This document shows, in pieces, positions 58,191-64,000 of a stretch of DNA of 64,000 bases. Within the stretch, counting starts at the first letter, position 1. The number at the start of each line of letters is the position of its first letter. The notes below the pieces were generated by a model. The model ran no database searches and had not been told where the DNA came from. It saw only the letters and a program-made list of their open reading frames with translations. Source of the stretch: Deinococcus sp. YIM 134068 (lineage in GTDB: Bacteria; Deinococcota; Deinococci; Deinococcales; Deinococcaceae); the NCBI RefSeq assembly GCF_036543075.1, contig NZ_JAZHPF010000003.1:186001-250000 (forward strand), in the 5' to 3' direction. The position numbers and the translations under genes were made by a program.

Positions 58191-59495
58191 CTACTTCGTC
58201 AACTCCACCACGACCTCATACAGCTTGCCCTTGCCTTTCACTCGCAACCCGGTCCCAACGATGCTCGACCCGATGCGGGTATCCCTGACCACGTGAATAT
58301 CATGCCTCGTGAATCCGAAGTGCCCGGCCACATGGGTGAACACTTCGTCCACGGGGAGATTGATGCCCTTCACAATGGAATTTCCGACGACAATAAGTGC
58401 CTTAGAGCCGGGTCTAAGTACCTCATGGGTCTTTTGCAAGAACCGGTAGGTGTCATTGAAATACTCGGTGGCGTAGTTCGCCCACCCCTGCCCGCCGTAC
58501 ACACCACGATCTGTCTGGGTCCCAGCCAACTGCGCCGTGAGGTCTTGCAGCCATGGGGACTCGAAGATCAAGGCTGTTCGGTACCTGGCGTCGCGCACGG
58601 TCTGCCAGTATTTGCCGTAGTTGTCGAGTTCCAGGTAACGCAGGTCTTTGGGCTTCGAGGCAAAGCCAAGCCAGTACAGGTGAGGGCGCGTGTTTCGCAG
58701 GTAGTGATAATTGTTGAGGTAGGGCGGCGAAGTCACGATCAGATCGACGCTATTGGCCGCAAGGTCCGAGCGCATAAACGAGCCTTGGTACACCTGTGCG
58801 GTCTGGCCGTCCAGCGGCACTCCCTGAGCGGCCACGAGGTCGCCATGCATCTCCATCAGCTTGTCGCGCATCGTTTGGGCCACATCGGCGTCTTCTATCT
58901 GAGGCTTGCCCGCAGCGGCCCGTGACCCTAACGACGGCTCGTACGAGTAATTAGAGTACGAGACCATCGTGGCCCCAAAAGCCACCCGGAACAGGTCGCG
59001 GAGGTCCTCGTCCCCGAGGGCGTAGATGAAGTCCCACACACGCAGCACTTTGACCAGGACACGTTCGCTGTAGAAGGGCGTGCGGGAAGTGAAGCCCGGC
59101 GGGACCGTGCTTCTGGGGGGTCGGTCCGCAGCCATGTGCACCCCAAAGGCCTCAACCTGTGCTAGAAGCTCACCCGGCCTCACTCCCCGCAGGGCTTTCA
59201 GCTTGGCCCGCTGCACGAGGACGGGAAAGGGATTGATGTCGTAGGAGACGACGGAATGGCCGCGCAAGAAGGCAGTGAGGGGAGCTGTTCCCACGCCGCC
59301 GAAGGGATCGAGGACCACCTGGTCCGGGGCGGGTTCGGGCAGGTGCAGCTCCAGGGCGTGCTGTACGAACTCCGAGGAGAACCCGGCGATCCAGTTCACC
59401 CAGCGGTGCACAGCAAGCGTCTTGTTCGATGCGAACGCCGTGTCTTTGTAAGCCGACTTCTCGTTGGGCAGCTCAAGCAAGACGGGCTGACTCAC
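58191..59495 (-). CDS. DNA methyltransferase (amino-methyltransferase, TSPPY type) of a restriction-modification system
   Basis: A 434-residue DNA methylase. Motif I is DPFGGVGTAP (from 63) and motif IV is TSPPYLNNY (255-263). The SPPY form is common in N4-cytosine methylases, though N6-adenine cannot be excluded. The I-to-IV order is of the beta type with an extra N-terminal part and a long specificity region between the motifs. The GTG start overlaps the winged-helix gene stop by 4 bp. It should protect the site cut by the GIY-YIG enzyme encoded divergently. Confidence 0.88.
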   Translation of the reverse strand: MSQPVLLELPNEKSAYKDTAFASNKTLAVHRWVNWIAGFSSEFVQHALELHLPEPAPDQVVLDPFGGVGTAPLTAFLRGHSVVSYDINPFPVLVQRAKLKALRGVRPGELLAQVEAFGVHMAADRPPRSTVPPGFTSRTPFYSERVLVKVLRVWDFIYALGDEDLRDLFRVAFGATMVSYSNYSYEPSLGSRAAAGKPQIEDADVAQTMRDKLMEMHGDLVAAQGVPLDGQTAQVYQGSFMRSDLAANSVDLIVTSPPYLNNYHYLRNTRPHLYWLGFASKPKDLRYLELDNYGKYWQTVRDARYRTALIFESPWLQDLTAQLAGTQTDRGVYGGQGWANYATEYFNDTYRFLQKTHEVLRPGSKALIVVGNSIVKGINLPVDEVFTHVAGHFGFTRHDIHVVRDTRIGSSIVGTGLRVKGKGKLYEVVVELTK

Positions 59496-59734
59496 GCGGA
59501 ACGTTCCAAGTGGGCAGGATTGGCGCAGTAGATTCCACCACGGCGGCCCCGTGGCTGCTCTAGCAGATGGACGTGGCCGAGAAGAACAAGTCGTCGCAGC
59601 GCGAGGTGGGCGGCCTTCCGGCTGAGGGCCAGCGCCCCCGCAAGACTTCCAGCGCTGTACTCCCCTTCGCCCTGCAAGGAGATGTAGAGAAACACCAGCT
59701 TCTCAGTACAGGTTAATGTCCGGGGAAAATGCAT
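59492..59734 (-). CDS. Winged-helix DNA-binding protein of the restriction-modification locus
   Basis: An 80-residue basic protein. The start at 59734 (MHFPRTLTCTEKLVFLYISLQGEGEYSAGSLAGALALSRKAAHLALRRLVLLGHVHLLEQPRGRRGGIY) has a leaderless TACCGT 7 nt upstream. The sequence reads as a winged helix with recognition helix at SRKAAHLALRRL. It is translated together with the methyltransferase and probably controls the locus, like controller proteins, but is not of the usual XRE type. Confidence 0.75.
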   Translation of the reverse strand: MHFPRTLTCTEKLVFLYISLQGEGEYSAGSLAGALALSRKAAHLALRRLVLLGHVHLLEQPRGRRGGIYCANPAHLERSA

Positions 59735-59741
59735 CGCCCCA

Positions 59742-59747
59742 ACGGTA
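59742..59747 (-). promoter_or_regulatory. Leaderless -10 box TACCGT for winged-helix/methyltransferase operon
   Basis: TACCGT on the minus strand, 7 nt (TGGGGCG), then the ATG at 59734. Confidence 0.55.
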
Positions 59748-59762
59748 GCATCCACGCTGGAA

Positions 59763-59784
59763 CTACACAAATTTAGAAGTGTAG
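59763..59784. promoter_or_regulatory. Inverted repeat in the divergent promoter of the restriction-modification locus
   Basis: CTACAC (59763-59768) and GTGTAG (59779-59784) around AAATTTAGAA. It lies just upstream of the -10 box of the regulator-methylase operon, at the -35 position. It could be the binding site of the winged-helix protein. Confidence 0.5.
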
Positions 59785-59825
59785 GCGCGGGAAGTACGAA
59801 AGGGGAGGGCGTAGACGCCAGGACG

Positions 59826-59831
59826 TAGGTT
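59826..59831 (+). promoter_or_regulatory. Leaderless -10 box TAGGTT for endonuclease gene
   Basis: TAGGTT, 6 nt (GAGGAC), then the GTG at 59838. GAGGA within the gap might also serve as a Shine-Dalgarno if transcription starts earlier. Confidence 0.5.
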
Positions 59832-59837
59832 GAGGAC

Positions 59838-60491
59838 GTGATTCGCAAGTTCGTCGTGCCCGAGAACCTGGAGGCCGACCTCCTGGCGTTCTATGAGGCG
59901 CAGGAGGTCTACCCTCTTCGTCATTTGGAGCAGATGCGGGGGGAACTCGGGCTGTTACTCGGGGCATACGCTCTGTTCTACACCGGGCCATTCGACCTGT
60001 ACGCTCCCGTTGTCGCGGCCAACCAGCAGGGCTTCATTCAGCCCCTTTACATCGGGAAGGCCGTGCCCAAGGGGGACCGCACTGGGGAAAGCGCGAAGAA
60101 GGCCGTTTTGGAGAACAGTTTGCACAAGCGGCTATACGAGCACACCCGCTCGATCAGTCAAGCTGAGAATCTCGACGTAGCGGACTTCTCCTTCAGGGTG
60201 GTTCCAACCACACTGCACCTCTCGGCCTGGGTAGAAAGCGTCCTGATCAGCCAGTTCGTTCCGGCATGGAATCGTCACATCGACGGTTTCGGCAACCACG
60301 ACCCCGGCAGCGGGCGCTACAACCAAAGGCGCTCGGTGTGGGACCAGATTCACCCAGGCCGCTCGTGGGCAAGCCGGATGGCGAACCTCGCCCTCTACGA
60401 TTTGGCCGAGTTGCGGGAGCGCATTAGTGCTCGCCACCATGCACGGGAGGTCAGGCTGGAGGAAGACCTAGAGCAGATGTCGGAGCAGTAG
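59838..60491 (+). CDS. Eco29kI family GIY-YIG restriction endonuclease
   Basis: A 217-residue type II endonuclease. The GIY-YIG motif is split as ALFYTG (45-50) and PLYIGKA (69-75). The catalytic set seen in Eco29kI is kept with the same spacing: Y48, Y71, R98, H102 (LHKRLYEH), E133 (WVESVL) and N145 (WNRH). Eco29kI cuts CCGCGG, so that is the predicted site, not proven. The start is GTG 59838. It is encoded divergently from the methyltransferase operon. G+C is lower than in the flanks, suggesting transfer. Confidence 0.9.
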   Translation: MIRKFVVPENLEADLLAFYEAQEVYPLRHLEQMRGELGLLLGAYALFYTGPFDLYAPVVAANQQGFIQPLYIGKAVPKGDRTGESAKKAVLENSLHKRLYEHTRSISQAENLDVADFSFRVVPTTLHLSAWVESVLISQFVPAWNRHIDGFGNHDPGSGRYNQRRSVWDQIHPGRSWASRMANLALYDLAELRERISARHHAREVRLEEDLEQMSEQ

Positions 60492-60514
60492 GTTCGAGGC
60501 ACGCCCCAGCGTCC

Positions 60515-61969
60515 TCAGTACCCCGCCGCCACCTCCACCCGCACCGCCCCCACTCCCTCCAGCCCCCCCGCCAGCGTGACGAGCAGTTCGTCCTTCAACG
60601 CGGGCGCGATGAACTGGATGCCGACGGGCAGCCGTACCCCGTCCACTACCTCGAATCCGGCGGGGACGCTCAGGGCTGGGAGGCCCGCGAGGTTGATCGC
60701 CACCGTGTCCACGTCGGCGGCGTACATGGCGAGGGGGTCGCTCGTCTTCTCGCCGCGCCGGAAGGCGGGAAAGGGGCTGGTGGGTGTCACGAGCACGTCC
60801 ACGCTGGCGAAGGCACGGGCGAAGTCCTGCGCGATGAGACGGCGCACCCGCATGGCTTTGGAGTAGTAAGCGTCGTAGTAGCCGCTGCTCAGCGCATAGG
60901 TGCCCAGGAGGATGCGGCGCTTGACCTCCGGGCCGAAACCCTGCTCACGCGCCCTGGTCATACTGCCCGTCACGTCGGGGGCGGGGGCACGCTCGCCGTA
61001 CACCATGCCGTCGTAGCGGGCGAGGTTGCTGCTCGCCTCGGGCATGGCGATGAGGTAGTAGGCGGCGATGGCGTGGCGGACGGAGGGGATACTTAGCTCA
61101 GTCACGGTCGCGCCCGCGCTCCGCAGGGCGGCCAGCGTCTCCCCCAGCACGGCGTCCACTCCGGGCGTGTTGCCGCTCAGGCTCTCGCGGACGACGCCCA
61201 CGCGCAGCCCACGCAGGTCGTCCGGCGTCCCCGCCCCGAAGGCGGGCGGCGCGTCCAGGCTCGTCGCGTCGCGGGGGTCGTGTCCGGCGATCACGTTCAT
61301 CAGGAGGGCGAGGTCCTCTGCCGTTCGCGCGAAGGGGCCGATCTGGTCGAGGCTGCTCGCGTAGGCCACGAGACCGTAACGGCTCACCCGTCCGTAGGTG
61401 GGCTTCAGGCCGTACACACCCGTGAAGGCGGCGGGCTGACGCACGCTGCCCCCGGTATCGCTCCCGAGGCTGACGGGCGTGACGTTTGCGGCGACGGCCA
61501 CGGCGCTCCCGCCGCTGCTGCCGCCCGGCACGCGCTCCCGGTCCCAGGGGTTGAGGGTCGGGCCGGAGGCGCTGCTCTCGGTGCTGGACCCCATCGCAAA
61601 CTCGTCCATGTTCGCCTTGCCGATGATCACGGCCCCCGCCGCCGTCAGGCGCTCCACGGCGGTCGCGTCGTAGGGGGAGACGTAGTTCGCCAGAATGCGG
61701 CTCCCGCAGGTCGTGCGCGTGCCCGCCACGTTGAGGTTGTCCTTCACGACGACGGGCACGCCCGCGAGGGGCAGGCTCTCCCCCGCCTCCAGCCGGGCCT
61801 GCACCCGCGCGGCCCCCTCCTCAGCCCGGTCGTTCAGGCTGATCAGGGCGTTGAGACCGCGAACGGCCCCGGCGCGGGCACGGGCGGCGTCCAGGAGGGC
61901 CTGCGGGGTCGTTTCACGCGCCCTCACGGCGCGGGCGAGGTCGGTCGCGGTGGGCGGGGCATCCGGCAT
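60515..61969 (-). CDS. gatA: Asp-tRNA(Asn)/Glu-tRNA(Gln) amidotransferase subunit A
   Basis: A 484-residue amidase subunit that frees ammonia from glutamine for transamidation of misacylated tRNA. The Ser-cis-Ser-Lys triad is K76 (VVVKDN), S151 in [13 protein letters not shown] and S175 in [16 protein letters not shown]. The length is typical. It has a leaderless promoter. In Deinococcus GatCAB makes Asn-tRNA. No gatB or gatC lies nearby. Confidence 0.96.
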   Translation of the reverse strand: MPDAPPTATDLARAVRARETTPQALLDAARARAGAVRGLNALISLNDRAEEGAARVQARLEAGESLPLAGVPVVVKDNLNVAGTRTTCGSRILANYVSPYDATAVERLTAAGAVIIGKANMDEFAMGSSTESSASGPTLNPWDRERVPGGSSGGSAVAVAANVTPVSLGSDTGGSVRQPAAFTGVYGLKPTYGRVSRYGLVAYASSLDQIGPFARTAEDLALLMNVIAGHDPRDATSLDAPPAFGAGTPDDLRGLRVGVVRESLSGNTPGVDAVLGETLAALRSAGATVTELSIPSVRHAIAAYYLIAMPEASSNLARYDGMVYGERAPAPDVTGSMTRAREQGFGPEVKRRILLGTYALSSGYYDAYYSKAMRVRRLIAQDFARAFASVDVLVTPTSPFPAFRRGEKTSDPLAMYAADVDTVAINLAGLPALSVPAGFEVVDGVRLPVGIQFIAPALKDELLVTLAGGLEGVGAVRVEVAAGY

Positions 61970-61976
61970 GGCGTCC

Positions 61977-61982
61977 AGTGTA
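61977..61982 (-). promoter_or_regulatory. Leaderless -10 box TACACT for gatA
   Basis: TACACT on the minus strand, 7 nt (GGACGCC), then the ATG at 61969. Confidence 0.65.
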
Positions 61983-62102
61983 GCCGCCCCTCTTCAAGAG
62001 GCGTGGGGCGTGGTTCTCGTCCCCGTTCAGCTCAAGCGGAGCGCGGTGGTTGAAGTCTTCCGCCCACCCCGGTATGGCGTCCGAGTCACCCCAACTCCCG
62101 CC

Positions 62103-62870
62103 CTACCCCCGCTCGGCGGGCCGGACGAGGACGCTCTCCCCGGCGCGCAGGCGCGAGCGCAGCAGCAGTTCGGGCGGCAACAGCAGCCGCACGCCGAGGT
62201 TCGCCCCCCCGCGAACGGGCAGCGTGACGACCTGCCCGGCGGCGTCCCGAACCGCGATGTGGGAGACGTGCCGGGCCGACCCCTCCCGCCAGCGGTCCCA
62301 GATCGTGCCGTCCACGACCGCCGTGCCGTGGACCTCCCGCGTCAGCGTGACGGTCAGGCGGGCGAGGCGGGTCTCGCGGCGGGCGAGCAGGCCGAGCCGC
62401 AGCAGGGTGGCGATCAAGCGCCGCGCAGGGGCGTCACCCGCGAGTTCGGCCAGGGGACGGCCCGCCTCGATCTGCCGCAGGAGGCTCTGCTCCGGGAGGC
62501 TCCAGCGCATCGCCGCCACCCGCTCCGGGGACGTGACGCGCGCGGGGCCGCCGAACTCCAGTTCGGGGATGGGCAGGGCACCCAGGGCCTCCACGATGAG
62601 TTCGTCCACGCCCACATCGAGCCGGGCACCGGGATGCGTCAGCCCCTCGTCGAAGTGGAAGCGGCCACGGGGATCACGCAGCAGCCGCACGAGCGCGGCG
62701 GCACCCAACTCGGGTCCGAAGCGCAGATGACGCACGTGCCCGCGCTCCAGCCAGACCTGGAAGGTCCCCTCCGGGTGTTCGACCCTGAGCGCCCCCGTGC
62801 GGCCCTGCCCGCCGAGGAGGGACAGCAGCTCGATGGGATCGAAGGTTTCGAGGTTGGTGGTGTTCAGCAT
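62103..62870 (-). CDS. DUF4388 domain protein
   Basis: A 255-residue protein. The start at 62870 (MLNTTNLETFDPIELLSLLGGQGRTGALRVEHPEGTFQVWLERGHVRHLRFG) is the DUF4388 (PATAN-like) start; ATG 62885 is an alternative. The second half includes a helix-rich part (SLLRQIEAGRPLAELAGDAPARRLIATLLRLGLL) similar to the tails of such proteins in Deinococcus and myxobacteria. These are linked to signalling, but the role is unknown. Confidence 0.82.
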   Translation of the reverse strand: MLNTTNLETFDPIELLSLLGGQGRTGALRVEHPEGTFQVWLERGHVRHLRFGPELGAAALVRLLRDPRGRFHFDEGLTHPGARLDVGVDELIVEALGALPIPELEFGGPARVTSPERVAAMRWSLPEQSLLRQIEAGRPLAELAGDAPARRLIATLLRLGLLARRETRLARLTVTLTREVHGTAVVDGTIWDRWREGSARHVSHIAVRDAAGQVVTLPVRGGANLGVRLLLPPELLLRSRLRAGESVLVRPAERG

Positions 62871-63111
62871 GGGAAGTGGGGCCATGAAACGGAGAGGCCC
62901 CATTCCACAGACGCCCTGTTCTCGCACGGTCCCCGCCCACATGCAAGCGGGCCGAGGGGAGGGGGATGGGGGGTAGGACCCCCGGCGGGGAGCGTGTGTG
63001 GAAGTGGATGACCAGGGGAACGCACGCGCTGCTCCGGGGACGCCCTGCCCGTCCTTCTGGACGACGAACACGCCCCACGGCTCAACCCGTCACTCACCCC
63101 AGGCGTTTGAG

Positions 63112-63140
63112 GCGCAAAAGAAATGGCTCCACGTCCTCGC
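63112..63140 (+). repeat. Partial family A element (right end only), copy 10
   Basis: GGCGCAAAAGAAATGGCTCC followed by ACGTCCTC, like the outer end of copy 6 (AAAAGAAATAGCTCCACGTCC). The hairpin core is missing. Confidence 0.5.
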
Positions 63141-63189
63141 GGGATCGTTCAGGAGACTGGGGAAGAGGCCTCCTCCCCTCCATGTTCCC

Positions 63190-63726
63190 CTACCCGCGCA
63201 GCAGGTGGGAGAAGTCCGCGCCGTCCAGGGGTGGAAGCTCGTTCAGGCCGGTCAGGCCGAATTCCAGCAGGAATTTCTCGGTGGTGCCGTAGAGCAGAGG
63301 CTGGCCGACGGCGGGGCTGCGGCCCACGACCTTCACGAGTTCGCGCTCCTGAAGGGTGACGACCGTGCCCGCGCTGCCGCCGCGCATCGCCTCGATCTCC
63401 GCGCGGGTGATGGGCTGGCGGTAGGCGACGACCGCGAGGACCTCCAGCGCGGCGGCGCTCAGCGTGGGCAGCGGCGGCGGCGCGAGCAGGGGCGCGAGGT
63501 GCGCGGCCAGCCCCGGCGGCACGACGAGGCGGTAGCCCCCCGCCACCGCCTCCACCGTGAAGCCCAGGCCCGCGCCCTCCAGCACGGCCCCGAACTCGTC
63601 AAGCGCGCGGGCGGCGGCCTCCTCGGGCAGCCCCAGCAACCCGGCCACCTCGCGCCGGGTGACGGGCCGTCCGGCGGCGAGCAGGGCCGCGCCGATCAGG
63701 GCATGGGGGGTGGGCGGAGGACTCAT
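63190..63726 (-). CDS. scpB: Segregation and condensation protein B
   Basis: A 178-residue winged-helix dimer subunit of the SMC-ScpAB complex that compacts and separates chromosomes. The start at 63726 (MSPPPTPHALIGAALLAAGRPVTRREVAGLLGL) has GGGGTG upstream. ALEVLAVVAYRQPITRAEIEAMRGG is the family motif, followed by RSPAVGQPLLYGTTEKFLLEFGL. scpA is not in the window. Confidence 0.95.
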   Translation of the reverse strand: MSPPPTPHALIGAALLAAGRPVTRREVAGLLGLPEEAAARALDEFGAVLEGAGLGFTVEAVAGGYRLVVPPGLAAHLAPLLAPPPLPTLSAAALEVLAVVAYRQPITRAEIEAMRGGSAGTVVTLQERELVKVVGRSPAVGQPLLYGTTEKFLLEFGLTGLNELPPLDGADFSHLLRG

Positions 63727-63820
63727 TCGCACCCCAGCCCTGTTCTCAAACGACGCCGCCAACTCTTCGCGCGGCCTGGGGGAGCCGAGAAGTCAGGCAC
63801 GAGGTCGGACGACCCCCTCC

Positions 63821-64000
63821 TCACAATTTCCCTCCGTGAAGCCTCAACCGCTCCCGCACCGCCTCCGAGGGGAGGGCACCCTCGCGCAGCACCTCCAGCC
63901 TCCCACCGTCCGGCCACACGCGCACGACGGTGCTCGCCCGACCCGACGCCGCAACCCCGCCGTCCGGCAGCAGGAAATCCGCGAGGCCGGACGCCCGCGC
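63821..64000 (-). CDS. Threonylcarbamoyl-AMP synthase (TsaC/Sua5), 3' end only
   Basis: The last 59 residues of a minus-strand gene that runs off the right edge: ADFLLPDGGVAASGRASTVV then RVWPDGGRLEVLREGALPSE and AVRERLRLHGGKL, stop at 63821-63823. The SSTVV-like block and LREGA are hallmarks of the YrdC/Sua5 C-terminus. The enzyme makes the precursor of t6A in tRNA. It would be the gene before scpB on this strand, 94 bp away. No start codon is in view. Confidence 0.8.
   Translation of the reverse strand, partial: ARASGLADFLLPDGGVAASGRASTVVRVWPDGGRLEVLREGALPSEAVRERLRLHGGKL

Overview
The window is about 70% G+C chromosomal DNA that reads as a Deinococcus (Deinococcota). The evidence is the protein families (DUF4388 protein, AAA/TPR/BTAD regulators, TAXI-TRAP transporter, the mraZ-rsmH-ftsL-ftsI order), a type A RNase P RNA, and the way many genes start. 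At least 17 genes have a -10 hexamer of the form TANNNT (one GATAAT) ending 5-8 nt before the start codon with no Shine-Dalgarno, the arrangement of leaderless mRNAs described in Deinococcus. Genus is an inference; no species is claimed. No rRNA, complete tRNA, CRISPR array, prophage or intact insertion sequence was seen.

Layout. 0-9 kb: secreted GH13 amylase, ClC channel, MFS transporter, the msrPQ methionine sulfoxide repair pair, an amino-acid ABC ATPase and an unknown protein. 9-14.4 kb: a TAXI-TRAP transporter on the plus strand sits between that ATPase and the matching ABC permease and binding protein. 14.6-21 kb: a MalK-type ATPase, a Crp/Fnr regulator, a lipoprotein subtilisin with tandem GARSMWAG repeats, and a TPR/HD-GYP protein. 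21-29 kb: an orphan LolD-type ATPase behind a structured leader, an Old Yellow Enzyme, a frameshifted acetyltransferase, a three-gene ABC-2 exporter, a spermidine-synthase-like protein and a split chromate transporter. 29-43 kb: a gene interrupted by a stop codon, a 1016-residue AAA/TPR/BTAD regulator, 3-hydroxybutyrate dehydrogenase, M3 peptidase, GNAT, queA, a NYN protein, an aminotransferase, and a MarR regulator next to an MhqO-MhqD-type fusion enzyme. 43-49.5 kb: SDR, small envelope proteins, mazG, a Nudix gene, a PEGA lipoprotein-like protein, an FtsX-type permease and a 3D-domain protein. 49.5-55 kb: the mraZ-rsmH-ftsL-ftsI division cluster and an Ig-like/SGNH lipoprotein. 55-64 kb: DUF423, rnpB, two pseudouridine synthases, a compact type II restriction-modification locus (winged-helix protein plus DNA methyltransferase, divergent from an Eco29kI/GIY-YIG endonuclease), gatA, a DUF4388 protein, scpB and the 3' end of a tsaC/sua5 gene.

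Intergenic DNA is rich in structure. One family of C/G-rich hairpin elements occurs at about ten sites. Other intergenic spots hold stuttered short words (GTCGCCAGT, GTCAGCC, CTTGTGG types), often as facing inverted pairs around terminators. There are several strong hairpins, including a perfect 24-bp stem behind the malK-type gene. The points most worth following up are the MarR/dioxygenase-esterase fusion with a shared upstream motif, the restriction-modification locus with an inverted repeat in its divergent promoter, the protease with a 4x24-bp repeat at the propeptide junction, the two mutually exclusive hairpins before the orphan ABC ATPase, and the repeat families.
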